From Bacillota bacterium (GTDB lineage Bacteria; Bacillota; Clostridia; Lachnospirales; Lachnospiraceae), in assembly GCA_023411215.1 (NCBI GenBank), contig JAEYOY010000079.1, positions 1 to 64,000 of the forward strand: a DNA stretch of 64,000 nt, given 5' to 3'. Under the pieces are notes generated by a model. It made no database searches. It saw only the letters and a program-made list of their open reading frames with translations, and was not told the DNA's origin. The translations under genes and the position numbers were made by a program. Positions 34,320-43,652 of the stretch are shown here, piece after piece (positions within the stretch are counted from its first letter, which is position 1; each line of letters begins with the position of its first letter).

Positions 34320-35915
34320 ATGGCTTATGCAACTAATCCGATTTTAACAGGCTTCAATCCGGATCCGTCCATTCTCAGAGTGGACAAAGATTATTATATT
34401 GCAACATCAACCTTTGAATGGTTTCCAGGGGTACAGATCCATCATTCTACCGATTTAATCCATTGGGAGCTGATTGGTCATCCGCTAGAGAGACTGTCTC
34501 AGCTCAATATGCTGGGAAATCAGAGCTCCTGTGGTGTCTGGGCACCCTGCCTATCCTATAGTAATGGGATTTATTATCTTATTTATACGGATGTAAAAGC
34601 GTTCCTTGGTATGTTCAAGGATACCCATAATTATCTGGTAACAGCAACCGACATCAGAGGTCCCTGGTCAGAGCCGGTCTATCTGAATTCAAGCGGCTTT
34701 GATCCTTCTCTATTCCATGATGACGATGGTAAAAAATATTTGTTGAACATGGTTATGGATTATAGACGCTATAACTCGAAATTCGCTGGTATCGTATTAC
34801 AGGAATATTCGGAAGAAAGAAAAGCTTTGGTAGGAGAGCCGGTGAATATTTTTAAGGGCACTCCCTTGGGCTTCACAGAAGGACCACATCTTTATAAGCA
34901 CGATGGTTATTACTATTTGGTTACTGCAGAAGGCTCGACAGAATATGGTCATGCAGTAACAGTAGCAAGGAGCAGGAGTCTAACAGGTCCCTATGAGGTG
35001 GATCCGATGAATCCGATTTTGACCTCCTCCCATGTCCCGGACAATCCACTTCAAAAGGCCGGTCATGCCAGTATTACCGAAGGACATAACGGAAAATGGT
35101 ATTTGGCTCATCTTTGCGGGAGACCGGTAGGTGAAGACCGGATGTGTATCCTGGGACGTGAAACCGCAATCCAGGAGGTTGTATGGAAGGACGGTTGGCT
35201 GCGCCTGGCAAATGGCAGCAATGCACCAAGCTTGACAGTGGATATAGAGGGGGTAGACACAGATTCTACAGAAAAAAAGCGATATTTGATGGAAGATTTC
35301 GATCAGGCTTCCTGGAGTATTCATCTGCAGACGCTGCGGGTTCCCTTAGCAGAGAGGGCTTCCTTAAAGGAGAGACCCGGATATTTACGCTTATATGGTA
35401 AGGAATCCTTTACCTCCTGCTACTACCAGTCACTGCTGGCACATAGACAGCAAAGCTTCTATTGTGAAGTAACCACTAAAGTGGATTTTAAACCAAAGAA
35501 TTTCCAGACTATGGCTGGGTTGGTCTATTACTATGATTCTTTAAGCTATTATTACTTATACATTACAGAGGATGAGAGAGTAGGCAGAGTACTAAGCATC
35601 TTATCCAATGTATTGGGTAAGGGTACTCAGCCTATCGGAGCTGGGATACCGTTACCGGAGACAGGTGAGGTTTATCTTAAATTAACAACATTAAAAGAAA
35701 AAGCATACTTCTCCTATTCCCTGGATAATAAAGAATACATCCAGGTTGGAAAAGCTCTTGATGCAACGGTTCTTTCGGATGACTATTATGCCTCTACTGG
35801 ACATATTCTTTTCACCGGAGCTTTTATCGGTATCTGCTGTCAGGATTTATCAGGGCAGGGAGCATATGCAGACTTTGATTATTTTGAATACAAGGAGGAT
35901 GACCATGAGCTATAG
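34320..35915 (+). CDS. xynB: GH43 beta-xylosidase
   Basis: A 531-residue cytoplasmic enzyme without signal peptide. The N-terminal five-bladed propeller starts NPILTGFNPDPSILRV, whose Asp is the general base; the pKa-modulating Asp lies in SSGFDPSLFHDDDGK (about residue 127) and the acid Glu in GFTEGPHLYK (about 187). A C-terminal beta-sandwich from about residue 320 completes the XynB-type layout. It should release xylose from the non-reducing end of imported xylo-oligosaccharides; arabinofuranosidase activity is an alternative within GH43. It lies right after the importer genes, and the transketolase gene starts inside its last codons. Confidence 0.88.
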   Translation: MAYATNPILTGFNPDPSILRVDKDYYIATSTFEWFPGVQIHHSTDLIHWELIGHPLERLSQLNMLGNQSSCGVWAPCLSYSNGIYYLIYTDVKAFLGMFKDTHNYLVTATDIRGPWSEPVYLNSSGFDPSLFHDDDGKKYLLNMVMDYRRYNSKFAGIVLQEYSEERKALVGEPVNIFKGTPLGFTEGPHLYKHDGYYYLVTAEGSTEYGHAVTVARSRSLTGPYEVDPMNPILTSSHVPDNPLQKAGHASITEGHNGKWYLAHLCGRPVGEDRMCILGRETAIQEVVWKDGWLRLANGSNAPSLTVDIEGVDTDSTEKKRYLMEDFDQASWSIHLQTLRVPLAERASLKERPGYLRLYGKESFTSCYYQSLLAHRQQSFYCEVTTKVDFKPKNFQTMAGLVYYYDSLSYYYLYITEDERVGRVLSILSNVLGKGTQPIGAGIPLPETGEVYLKLTTLKEKAYFSYSLDNKEYIQVGKALDATVLSDDYYASTGHILFTGAFIGICCQDLSGQGAYADFDYFEYKEDDHEL

Positions 35916-36729
35916 CAAGGAATTATTAGAAGGCTTAAGCCGCAAGGCACAACAAATACGTAAGGATGTCGTGATCAGTATTGGAGTAGGTGTAGCAGGA
36001 CACATCGGGGGTTCCAACTCAGCGGCAGATATCGTAACAGCATTGTATTTCCATAAAATGAAGCATGATCCAAAAAATCCGAAGATGGAGGATAGGGATC
36101 GTTTCCTCTTAAGTAAAGGGCATGTTGGTATTCTACAATATGCGGCTTTAGCAGAAGCAGGATATTTTCCGGTAGAGGATCTTAAGATGACCAAAGAGAT
36201 CGGTTTTTATCTTCAAGGACATCCGGATGTGCAGAAAACACCCGGCATCGAGGCAGGCACGGGTTCCTTAGGACAGGGCTTATCCATAGGACTTGGTATG
36301 GCTCTTGGCATGAAGCTTGATCAGATTGATCGAAAGGTATATGTCCTGGTTGGAGATGGTGAAATTGCGGAAGGACAGATTTGGGAAGCAGCAATGGCAG
36401 CAAGCTCCTTCAAAGCCGATAACCTGGTAGCGATTATGGATCTTAACAGACTGCAGGCAAATGGTACTATTGTTGAACGCTTCGATACCAATCCTATCAT
36501 CCCCAAATGGGAGAGCTTTGGCTGGAATGTAATTGAGATTGACGGGCATAACATGGAAGAAATATTGACTGCACTGGACAAAGCAGATACGGTAAAGGGC
36601 AAACCTACTGTAATCGTAGCGCATACGGTAAAAGGTAAAGGTGTTAGCTTTGCAGAAAATGTAGTTGGATACCATAACGGAATGCTGACCGAAGAAACAT
36701 ATGCTCAGGCACTCAAAGAATTGTCATAA
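35905..36729 (+). CDS. Transketolase, N-terminal subunit
   Basis: A 274-residue protein covering the thiamine-diphosphate-binding half of transketolase. The start at 35905 follows AAGGAGG and overlaps the xylosidase gene by 11 bases. Key motifs are KMKHDPKNPKMEDRDRFLLSKGH, GSLGQGLSIGLGMALG and the ThDP/Mg motif GDGEIAEGQIWEAA...NLVAIMDLNRLQ. The partner half is encoded at 36810. Split transketolases are common in Clostridia; some act in the pentose phosphate pathway, others on unusual ketoses such as apulose 4-phosphate. Confidence 0.88.
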   Translation: MSYSKELLEGLSRKAQQIRKDVVISIGVGVAGHIGGSNSAADIVTALYFHKMKHDPKNPKMEDRDRFLLSKGHVGILQYAALAEAGYFPVEDLKMTKEIGFYLQGHPDVQKTPGIEAGTGSLGQGLSIGLGMALGMKLDQIDRKVYVLVGDGEIAEGQIWEAAMAASSFKADNLVAIMDLNRLQANGTIVERFDTNPIIPKWESFGWNVIEIDGHNMEEILTALDKADTVKGKPTVIVAHTVKGKGVSFAENVVGYHNGMLTEETYAQALKELS

Positions 36730-36809
36730 GTGTGAATAAAAAGCGATTTACATAATTATCTATAATGCTGCTATTGCAGCATTATATCGGGAAGTAGGAG
36801 GATAGGATA

Positions 36810-37736
36810 ATGGCATATACAAATCAAAGAACGGCGTATGGTAATACGTTGGTGGAATTAGGGAAAGAGAATAAGAGAATTGTTGTCCTTGATGCTGACC
36901 TTGGTGCTTCAACAATGGGAAAGCTATTTGAGGCAGCATATCCGGATAGACATTTTGAAATGGGTATTGCAGAAGCAAATATGACTTCGGTTGCAGCTGG
37001 ACTGGCACAGACCGGAAAGATTCCGTTCACGAATTCCTTTGCGGTATTTGCAGCAGGGCGTGCTTACGATCAGATACGACAGACAATATCAATTGGAGAA
37101 TTGAATGTTAAAATCTGTGGCTCCTCTGCCGGCTTATCTGACTTTGGTGATGGTGCAACCCATCAGTCAATAGAAGATTTAGCAATTATGAGAGCAATCC
37201 CTAATATGACAGTAATCTGTCCTGCAGATGCCAATGAAACAGTACAAGCGGTAAAAGCAATGGTAGATATGAATGGACCCTGCTATCTTAGATTAAACCG
37301 TAATGATTATGATAATGTTACACCCGAGGATAAACCTTTCGAGATCGGTATGCCGAGTGTCCTTAAGGAAGGCAGCGATATCGTAGTATTTGCTACAGGA
37401 ATTATGGTAGGAAAAGCTCTGGAAGCGGCAGAAGAATTGAAAGGAAAGGTTTCTGTAAAAGTAGTGAACGTAAGTACCATCAAGCCCATGAACAAGGAAG
37501 CTGTGATTTCTATGGTTACCGGCTGTAAAGCAGTGGTTACTGTAGAAGAGCATAGTATCGTTGGTGGTCTGGGCAGTGCGATATCAGAGGTGCTTTGTAA
37601 AGAATGTAAACCGATCGAGTATGTAGGCGTAAACGACACCTTCGGCAGCAGTGCTCATTGCTATAAAGACGTGCTAGACTACTATGGTCTGACTAAGGAG
37701 CATATTGTAGAGGCAATCGTAAAAATGGCTAAGTAG
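36810..37736 (+). CDS. Transketolase, C-terminal subunit
   Basis: A 308-residue protein with the pyrimidine-binding and C-terminal domains of transketolase. Recognisable stretches are VVLDADLGASTMG, HFEMGIAEANMTSVAAGLA (holding the catalytic Glu) and the C-terminal TVEEHSIVGGLGSAISEVL. It starts 80 bases after the N-terminal subunit with a GGAGGA site and must pair with it to form active enzyme. Placed in a xylan operon it could link xylulose 5-phosphate to glycolysis, but no xylose isomerase or xylulokinase gene is adjacent. Confidence 0.88.
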   Translation: MAYTNQRTAYGNTLVELGKENKRIVVLDADLGASTMGKLFEAAYPDRHFEMGIAEANMTSVAAGLAQTGKIPFTNSFAVFAAGRAYDQIRQTISIGELNVKICGSSAGLSDFGDGATHQSIEDLAIMRAIPNMTVICPADANETVQAVKAMVDMNGPCYLRLNRNDYDNVTPEDKPFEIGMPSVLKEGSDIVVFATGIMVGKALEAAEELKGKVSVKVVNVSTIKPMNKEAVISMVTGCKAVVTVEEHSIVGGLGSAISEVLCKECKPIEYVGVNDTFGSSAHCYKDVLDYYGLTKEHIVEAIVKMAK

Positions 37737-37783
37737 TATGAAAATAAAGTTTGCAGGCTATGAAGAAAGGTAGGGTTATGATA

Positions 37784-38668
37784 ATGAAAATTGGATTTAT
37801 AGGACTTGGCATCATGGGCAAACCCATGGCAAAAAACCTTCTAAAAGCGGGCCATGATCTGGTAGTTTATGATGTAATAAATGAAAATGTGGAGAATGTG
37901 GTAGCAGCAGGTGCAAAGGCAGCTACTTCACCTAAGAACGTAGCAGCTGAGTGTAAGCTGATTATCACCATGCTGCCAAACAGCCCCCATGTAAAGACAG
38001 TTGTTATGGGAGAGAATGGTGTCCTGGAAGGCGCATCAGAAGGAACGATTCTCGTAGATATGAGTTCCATCGCTCCCAATGCTACTCAGGAAATCGAGAA
38101 GGCATGTGTAGCAAAGGGTGTTAGGATGATCGATGCACCGGTATCTGGCGGAGAGCCGAAAGCGATTGACGGCAGCCTTTCTATCATGGTTGGCGGTGAC
38201 GAAGAAGTATTTAACGAAGTACGCGAAATTCTGCTGATTATGGGTGCAAGTGCAGTGCATTGCGGCAAGATTGGAGCCGGTAATACAACAAAGCTTGCAA
38301 ATCAGGTAATCGTTGCTTTGAATATTGCAGCGGTATCGGAAGCCTTTATGTTGAGTACCAAAGCGGGTGTTGACCCGATTAAGGTATTCGACGCTATCAA
38401 AGGCGGGTTGGCAGGATCCACTGTTATGAATGCTAAAATCCCGATGATTACAGAAGGTAACTTCAAGCCAGGATTTAAAATTGATCTTCATATTAAGGAC
38501 TTAAATAATGCCTTAGAGACCGGTCATGAGGTTGGAGCACCTCTCCCGCTTACTGCTTCTGTCATGGAAATGCTCCAGATGCTCCATGCAGATGGTTATG
38601 GACAGAGCGATCACAGTGGTATTGCAATGTATTATGAAAAATTATCAGGAACACAAATCCGCAAATAA
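37784..38668 (+). CDS. garR: Beta-hydroxyacid dehydrogenase, tartronate semialdehyde reductase-like
   Basis: A 294-residue NAD(P)-dependent enzyme. The Rossmann motif is IGFIGLGIMGKPMAKNLL at the N-terminus, the substrate motif is DAPVSGGEPKA (about 118-128) and the catalytic Lys lies in GAGNTTKLANQ (about 164-174). This is the 3-hydroxyisobutyrate / tartronate semialdehyde reductase family; the nearby glycerate kinase favours tartronate semialdehyde to D-glycerate. An ATG two codons upstream (37778) could also start it. It follows the transketolase genes in the same direction. Confidence 0.78.
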   Translation: MKIGFIGLGIMGKPMAKNLLKAGHDLVVYDVINENVENVVAAGAKAATSPKNVAAECKLIITMLPNSPHVKTVVMGENGVLEGASEGTILVDMSSIAPNATQEIEKACVAKGVRMIDAPVSGGEPKAIDGSLSIMVGGDEEVFNEVREILLIMGASAVHCGKIGAGNTTKLANQVIVALNIAAVSEAFMLSTKAGVDPIKVFDAIKGGLAGSTVMNAKIPMITEGNFKPGFKIDLHIKDLNNALETGHEVGAPLPLTASVMEMLQMLHADGYGQSDHSGIAMYYEKLSGTQIRK

Positions 38669-38724
38669 TACAAGGCTTGTACGAACGGATTTATTGTATC
38701 CTATATAGAAAAGGAGACATAATC

Positions 38725-39534
38725 TTGGAAGAAAAATCATTTTTGGAGAGCCTATTTTCTCTAGAGGGAAAGGTTGTAATATTCACCGGAGCAGCAGGTG
38801 GTATCGGAAGCGAATTATGCGAAGGCCTGGCGAAGTCAGGGGCTACGGTTGCCCTTTGTGATATCAATCAAAAGAGCTTGGATGATTTAAAAGATAAAAT
38901 CACGGCGGCAGGAGGGAAAGCCTCTACCCATATCCTAAATGTTATGGACAAGGAGAACATTCTGTCCTGTGTTCAGGAAATCAATAATCAATATGGCCAT
39001 ATTGATGTTCTTGTAAACTGCGCGGGAGTTAACAAAAGAGAAGGTTTTCTGGATGTGGAAGAGGAAACCTATGACCGACTTATGGCAATCAATCTTAAGG
39101 GAACCTTTTTGATGTCCCAAACGGTTGCGCACTATATGAGAAAACAAAATTATGGAAATATCATTAACATTGGATCACATAATACCGGTTGGGTACTGGG
39201 TGGCTGCTCTGTATATGCTGCTACAAAAAGCGGTATGGTAGCATTTACGAAGGCACAGGCAGTGGAATTGGCTAAATACAATATCAGAACGAATTGTATC
39301 AGTCCGGGACATATTCAGACCCCGCTTACTACAGTAACCTGGGAGCATCCGGAGAGATCAAAATATCTGCTGGATCGGATTGCAATGAATCGTCCCGGTT
39401 ATCCGGAGGATATTGTAGGAGTATGTATCCTTCTTGCCTCGGATGCTTCTGCCTATATTACAGGCTGCGAATATCGGGTAGACGGCGGATGTATTGCAGG
39501 AGGTCAGCCCTGGCCATATGATACAAAATATTAG
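38725..39534 (+). CDS. SDR-family dehydrogenase
   Basis: A 269-residue short-chain dehydrogenase beginning at TTG 38725, chosen for its AAAGGAG site; an in-frame ATG at 38677 lacks one. Cofactor motif VVIFTGAAGGIGSELCEGL is at about residues 14-32, NCAGVN at about 93-98, catalytic Ser in IGSHNTG and YAATKSG with Tyr and Lys at about 165-169. The C-terminus ends DGGCIAGGQPWPYD. It resembles gluconate 5-dehydrogenase-like enzymes, so it may interconvert a keto and hydroxy sugar acid. Last plus-strand gene of the module, followed by two terminators. Confidence 0.82.
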   Translation: MEEKSFLESLFSLEGKVVIFTGAAGGIGSELCEGLAKSGATVALCDINQKSLDDLKDKITAAGGKASTHILNVMDKENILSCVQEINNQYGHIDVLVNCAGVNKREGFLDVEEETYDRLMAINLKGTFLMSQTVAHYMRKQNYGNIINIGSHNTGWVLGGCSVYAATKSGMVAFTKAQAVELAKYNIRTNCISPGHIQTPLTTVTWEHPERSKYLLDRIAMNRPGYPEDIVGVCILLASDASAYITGCEYRVDGGCIAGGQPWPYDTKY

Positions 39535-39623
39535 TAGCATAATAAAGTCGCTTCTAGTATCGAATAGTTGAAATATCTGAGTATTTAGTATTATTAGTAT
39601 GATAAATATGGGTATTGTTAAGA

Positions 39624-39680
39624 GGATGGACCTGGACCCAACATGCACTTTTATGAGTGCTGTGGGAACCCGGTCCATCT
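39624..39680 (+). terminator. Terminator after SDR gene
   Basis: GATGGACC (39625-39632) pairs with GGTCCATC (39672-39679), with inner pairs GCAC/GTGC, followed by TTGTTTTGTAT. It closes the xylan operon. Confidence 0.75.
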
Positions 39681-39706
39681 TGTTTTGTATCTTGTTCATT
39701 GTAAAG

Positions 39707-39737
39707 TTGGGGTGAGCTTCTCGGAAGCTCACCCCAA
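39707..39737. terminator. Bidirectional terminator
   Basis: TTGGGGTGAGCTTC (39707-39720) pairs perfectly with GAAGCTCACCCCAA (39724-39737). It lies between the convergent SDR and glycerate kinase genes. Confidence 0.8.
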
Positions 39738-39782
39738 TACTATATTTGGATTTATTTTGTAATGATTAACGATGTCTTCTGC

Positions 39783-40907
39783 TTAGAATGCTTTTCGAAA
39801 ACGCATCAGTGAATCGATAGTCGCAGCCAGATTATCCTTGCTCTGATATCTGGAAATCTCAAAGTCAATTGCAGCCCGGTTGATACTGAATATGGAGCTG
39901 ACGCCCATATCATAAGACTTCTCTGCATCCTCGCCAATGGCACCGACGATTACAATGACCGGGACATTTTTCTTCTTTGCCCGCTCAGCAATGCCGATTA
40001 CAACCTTGCCTCTTAAGCTTTGTCCATCAATTTTTCCTTCACCGGTAAAAATCATATCAGCACCTTCTAGCATTTCGTCAAAGCGGACAATATCCAGTAC
40101 GGTATGGATACCTGATTTTAAGGTTCCGCCAAAGAATGCCACAATACCTGCACCCATGGCACCGGCAGCACCCGCACCTGGAATGGCAGATACATCTATA
40201 CTGAGGTTTTCGATTATTGCTTGTGAAAGTGCACGAAGATTTTGATCCAAATCCTTCACCATCTCCTCATCGGCACCTTTTTGGGGACCAAAGATATAAG
40301 CGGCTCCGTTTTCACCATACATGGGATTATCGATATCACACATGGCTGTTATTGTGCAGTTTGAAAGAAGCTGCCTTGCCTCTGAGATGTCAATTTTTTT
40401 AATCTTTGTTAGGCTATTACCGGTTGGGAGGAAAGAATTACCTGCTTCATCGTAAAATTTAACTCCGATTGCAGCTGCAGCACCAACGCCAGCATCATTG
40501 GTACAGCTTCCGCCGAGCCCGATGATAATATCAGTGCAGCCGTCCTCTATTGCTTTCTTTATGGTCAAACCTGTCCCGAAGGTTGTTGTAAGAGCTGGGT
40601 TTTTCCTGCCTTCTACCTGAGGGAGACCGGCAGCTTGAGCCATTTCAATGATTGCTGTATTATTATATCTTGCGTAATAGGATTCCAGAGGCTCATGATA
40701 TGGACCCGTTACCGAAACGTTGATCTTCTTTGCATTGAGAGCATGAAGAAAGCAATCAACAGTTCCTTCTCCGCCATCTGCTACAGGAACTGTAACTGTT
40801 TCACAAGCGGGGTAAAACTCTTTCACTTTTGTGCTGATAATTTCACAAATTTCTATGGAACTCATAGTACCTTTAAACGAGTCAGGGATTATAATGCATT
40901 TTTTCAT
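39783..40907 (-). CDS. Glycerate kinase
   Basis: A 374-residue GarK/GlxK-type kinase. The start at 40907 has a perfect GGAGG site; the frame opens 17 codons earlier. Signatures are IIPDSFKGTMSS at the N-terminus, PVADGGEGTVDCF (about 46-58), LGGSCTNDAGVGAAAAIG (about 129-146) and MIFTGEGKIDGQSLRGK (about 284-300). It phosphorylates D-glycerate to 2-phosphoglycerate, feeding lower glycolysis. It is convergent with the operon that contains the tartronate semialdehyde reductase-like gene, which would supply glycerate. Confidence 0.88.
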   Translation of the reverse strand: MKKCIIIPDSFKGTMSSIEICEIISTKVKEFYPACETVTVPVADGGEGTVDCFLHALNAKKINVSVTGPYHEPLESYYARYNNTAIIEMAQAAGLPQVEGRKNPALTTTFGTGLTIKKAIEDGCTDIIIGLGGSCTNDAGVGAAAAIGVKFYDEAGNSFLPTGNSLTKIKKIDISEARQLLSNCTITAMCDIDNPMYGENGAAYIFGPQKGADEEMVKDLDQNLRALSQAIIENLSIDVSAIPGAGAAGAMGAGIVAFFGGTLKSGIHTVLDIVRFDEMLEGADMIFTGEGKIDGQSLRGKVVIGIAERAKKKNVPVIVIVGAIGEDAEKSYDMGVSSIFSINRAAIDFEISRYQSKDNLAATIDSLMRFRKAF

Positions 40908-41082
40908 TTTTTTCCTCCGATTAGTAATTGAATGTTTCGTTGGTTTTAGTATGTACATATATTATAGCAAAGTTTTATTATTATAAGAAGATTTTTTTCT
41001 TACTTTATGCGGTAATATAGCAAAATTAGTGTCGAGTGGTCAAGCTGTTAAGGTATACGAATGAAGTTTGAGAAAGAAAAAT

Positions 41083-41123
41083 AAAAAGTCTCTAAACCTC
41101 ACAAAATGGTTTAAAGACTTTTT
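41083..41123 (-). terminator. Terminator after bL25/Ctc gene
   Basis: AAAAAGTCTCTAAACC (41083-41098) pairs with GGTTTAAAGACTTTTT (41108-41123). On the minus strand the stem ends in a T-run, suiting the gene at 41188. Confidence 0.8.
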
Positions 41124-41187
41124 ATATGTATCCGTATATATGCGACAGACGCAAGCTGTCTAAATCGACTGGTTTACCGTTGGGGTA

Positions 41188-41781
41188 TTAAGCCTCATCT
41201 TTACCATAGACATTAGAGTCTTTTAGCATAGCATCTATAATGGAACCGACTAATAATTTATTATCAATTTCTAGTTTGATACTTTCAGCAAATTTAAGGT
41301 CGCCAACATATATATTATCACCAGAATTTAAATTTGAGACATCAACCTCAACCGAATCCGGTATATCGTTTGGTAAACCTAATACCGGTACCAGATCCAT
41401 CAAGCGATTAAGTACTAACCGTTTCCCTTCAAGAAATTCTGTTCCTATATATTTAACGGCTACATCTGCTTTTACAACTTCATTTAGTGAAACTTGCTGT
41501 AAGTCAACATGATGATAGTCATAATCCTTTGGATTAACTTGTATTTCCTTCACCATAACATCATAACTATTTTGATCAGGACTAACCAATTTCATTACAC
41601 AGTTTCGGCCATGCTTTTTAAGTGTTTTTTTGAATTCGTCCTTCTTTAATGTTATTGCAATGGATTCGTCCCCTCTGTTATTAATATTTCCAATAAGATA
41701 CCCATTTTTTTGTAAGAGCTTTTTTTCACCCTTACTAATTTTTCCTCGATTATCAAATGCTAATGTAATTATTTCTGCCAT
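41188..41781 (-). CDS. ctc: Ribosomal protein bL25 / general stress protein Ctc
   Basis: A 197-residue two-domain protein. Residues about 1-95 match the 5S-rRNA-binding L25 domain, and about 100-180 the C-terminal TL5 beta-domain (NEVVKADVAVKYIGTEFLEGKRLVLNRLMDLVPVLGLPNDIPDSVEVDVSNL). In Bacillus the Ctc protein binds 5S rRNA on the large subunit and is stress-induced. The N-terminal segment is less conserved than in housekeeping L25. Monocistronic, with a GAGGAGGG site before the start and a terminator behind. Confidence 0.8.
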   Translation of the reverse strand: MAEIITLAFDNRGKISKGEKKLLQKNGYLIGNINNRGDESIAITLKKDEFKKTLKKHGRNCVMKLVSPDQNSYDVMVKEIQVNPKDYDYHHVDLQQVSLNEVVKADVAVKYIGTEFLEGKRLVLNRLMDLVPVLGLPNDIPDSVEVDVSNLNSGDNIYVGDLKFAESIKLEIDNKLLVGSIIDAMLKDSNVYGKDEA

Positions 41782-42321
41782 TACTGACCCTCCTCATTTG
41801 AAAGTATTTTACTTTTGCTGCCAAAACAATCAATTATTCGTTAATTTTATTTTGTTTCGCGCAAAGTTATAAACATAGCTCATCTATATTTTAAATAAAT
41901 AACTGAAAATGTCAAGTCAAATACATGAATTAAATAATAATTATAAAATAATAAGTATTAATAACAGATAAATAGTTATTAAATGGATTAAAAAAGAAGT
42001 AAAATACATTAAAATGTAATTTTCGTAAAACAAAAGTGCAACATAATATTTTATTTAAGATAAATAGCTTTTTTGTTTAAAAATACTAGGATGTGAAGCA
42101 AAATATCAAAGATTAAATCTAAGAGTAGTTGATGCATTTATGAAAGAGCGTAACCCTAAGTGTGAGAATTTTACAGATTTTTGGTTGTATGCCAGGTTTA
42201 TGCAATAAAGGTTTGTGATTGAATAATATTCGTCTATCTTATACAATAGAGATATAGAATCGCATATTGATTAGCATGGATGTAACCTATCAGAAATTGT
42301 TCTTTAATAAGGAGATCGTTT
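41782..42321. other. AT-rich intergenic region with possible gene remnant
   Basis: About 540 bases between divergent genes. The frame 42068-42208 is open for 46 codons (ending VVDAFMKERNPKCENFTDFW, then LYARFMQ and stop) and reads like a protein C-terminus, but it has no ribosome site or ATG at its head. It could be a decayed gene end. The remainder is AT-rich and should hold the two divergent promoters. Confidence 0.35.
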
Positions 42322-43026
42322 ATGGAAAAATACAAATTAAAGATAATAGATATCGTAGAGGAAGCCGTCGGAATCAAATCCTATTACTTTGAGAAGCCGT
42401 CCGACTTAGATTGGTTAGAGGGTGCACATGTACATATCGGCCATATTGGTTATGATGAAGGAGAGCTCCCTAATAAAGCATTGGTTCGCCATATGTCTAT
42501 TACTACCTTAGCCTGTGAGAATAAGATCGGGATCACCACAAGGGTTCCGGGAAGTAATTCACAGTTTAAGATGAAGCTGTCTGAGTTGAGAATAGGAGAT
42601 GAAGTAATCTTCTTCAAGTTTGGTTCGAGAATGTATCTGAGGCGTATGAATCGTCCACTCATACTTCTCTCCATGGGAGTAGGTATGGCTACCATTCGTC
42701 CTTTGTTACAAGCCTTTATTAATGATACATCGAACATTCCAGTCGTAATCAATGTGAATGTGAATTCCACCGGGGAATTCCTTTTTCACAATGAGCTGGA
42801 CCCATATACCGGTGATTCCTACATCAATTATTGGTTGAAATCGCGTCGTGACTTTATCAACCTACTTTCAGGACTACCATATAAGGAAGAAGCAATCTTC
42901 TATCTTGTAGGAAGCGATGAATTTATGAAGGATAATATTGTGCTCCTGAATAGTATGGGGGTCCGTAATGAAGACATTATACTGGATAGAAAGGAAGAGA
43001 AGCTTAAGGACTATTTTATCGTATAA
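42322..43026 (+). CDS. Ferredoxin-NADP reductase-like flavoprotein
   Basis: A 234-residue protein with the FNR-type two-domain fold. Residues 1-100 form the FAD barrel, with the flavin-binding motif as RHMSITT (about 51-57). The nucleotide-binding domain begins PLILLSMGVGMATIRPLLQAF at about 112-132, where GVGMATIRP replaces the usual GTGIAPxRS. It lacks an iron-sulfur or haem domain, so it should pass electrons from NAD(P)H to a separate partner protein. A TAAGGAGA site precedes it. The partner is unknown; nearby rubrerythrin and superoxide reductase are possible users. Confidence 0.75.
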   Translation: MEKYKLKIIDIVEEAVGIKSYYFEKPSDLDWLEGAHVHIGHIGYDEGELPNKALVRHMSITTLACENKIGITTRVPGSNSQFKMKLSELRIGDEVIFFKFGSRMYLRRMNRPLILLSMGVGMATIRPLLQAFINDTSNIPVVINVNVNSTGEFLFHNELDPYTGDSYINYWLKSRRDFINLLSGLPYKEEAIFYLVGSDEFMKDNIVLLNSMGVRNEDIILDRKEEKLKDYFIV

Positions 43027-43050
43027 GAGATGCCAAAGAACCCTTGACTA

Positions 43051-43096
43051 AGAATAGAACGAGGTGAAGCTTTTCAGCTTCACCTCGTTCTATTCT
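43051..43096. terminator. Perfect bidirectional terminator
   Basis: Two 20-base arms, AGAATAGAACGAGGTGAAGC and its exact complement, surround TTTTCA. It lies between the convergent reductase-like and rubrerythrin genes. Confidence 0.85.
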
Positions 43097-43140
43097 CTGT
43101 GTCAAGGTTGATCTCTCCCAGTTCGGAGGAGATATGTATC

Positions 43141-43635
43141 CTAGTACTTAATAAATTTGGAGCCGGGTACTCCGCAAATCACACATTTATCGGGAACGGA
43201 AGTCTCAATATTACCGCATACCGGACAGAGATAGTAGAATACTTCCTCAGTCTCTCCCAGGCTGTTCAGAGCATCGGTATAAAGCTTGGCATGGACTGCT
43301 TCTGCCTTCATTGCAAAGTTGAAGGTTGGCATAACTTGATTAAGACCTTCCTGCTCGGCGATTGCCAGGAACTCCGGATACATACTGGTTGCCTCATGGG
43401 TCTCACCGGCAATGGCTTCCTTCAGATTCTCTTCCGTTGTTTTTATCTTACCGGCCAATTCAAATTCCTTTAAGGCATGAATTGTCTCTGCATCTGCTGC
43501 ACACTTAAATAATTTGGCAGCATTGGCATATCCATCCTTCTCTGCCTTTTTGGCATAAGCTAAGTATTTACGATTTGCCTGAGATTCTCCTGCAAATGCT
43601 TCCATCAGATTCTTTAATGTCCTGTTATCGTCCAT
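43141..43635 (-). CDS. rbr: Rubrerythrin
   Basis: A 164-residue protein with an N-terminal ferritin-like di-iron domain and a C-terminal rubredoxin domain. Di-iron ligands are seen in GESQANRKY, DAETIHA, GETHEATS and KAEAVHAK; the rubredoxin site is LCPVCGN plus KCVICGVPG. It reduces hydrogen peroxide in the cytoplasm of anaerobes. It lies 17 bases downstream of the desulfoferrodoxin gene on the same strand, forming a two-step superoxide and peroxide detoxification operon. It is shorter than typical rubrerythrin (about 190). Confidence 0.93.
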   Translation of the reverse strand: MDDNRTLKNLMEAFAGESQANRKYLAYAKKAEKDGYANAAKLFKCAADAETIHALKEFELAGKIKTTEENLKEAIAGETHEATSMYPEFLAIAEQEGLNQVMPTFNFAMKAEAVHAKLYTDALNSLGETEEVFYYLCPVCGNIETSVPDKCVICGVPGSKFIKY

Positions 43636-43652
43636 TCTGAAGCCTCCTATAA

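Noticed and set aside
36280..36675. Long antisense frames opposite the transketolase gene
   Set aside because: They lie entirely within a clear transketolase gene on the other strand, lack ribosome sites and show no family motif.
42068..42208. 46-codon open frame reading like a protein C-terminus
   Set aside because: No start codon with a ribosome site and no recognisable family; kept only as a possible remnant in the intergenic description.
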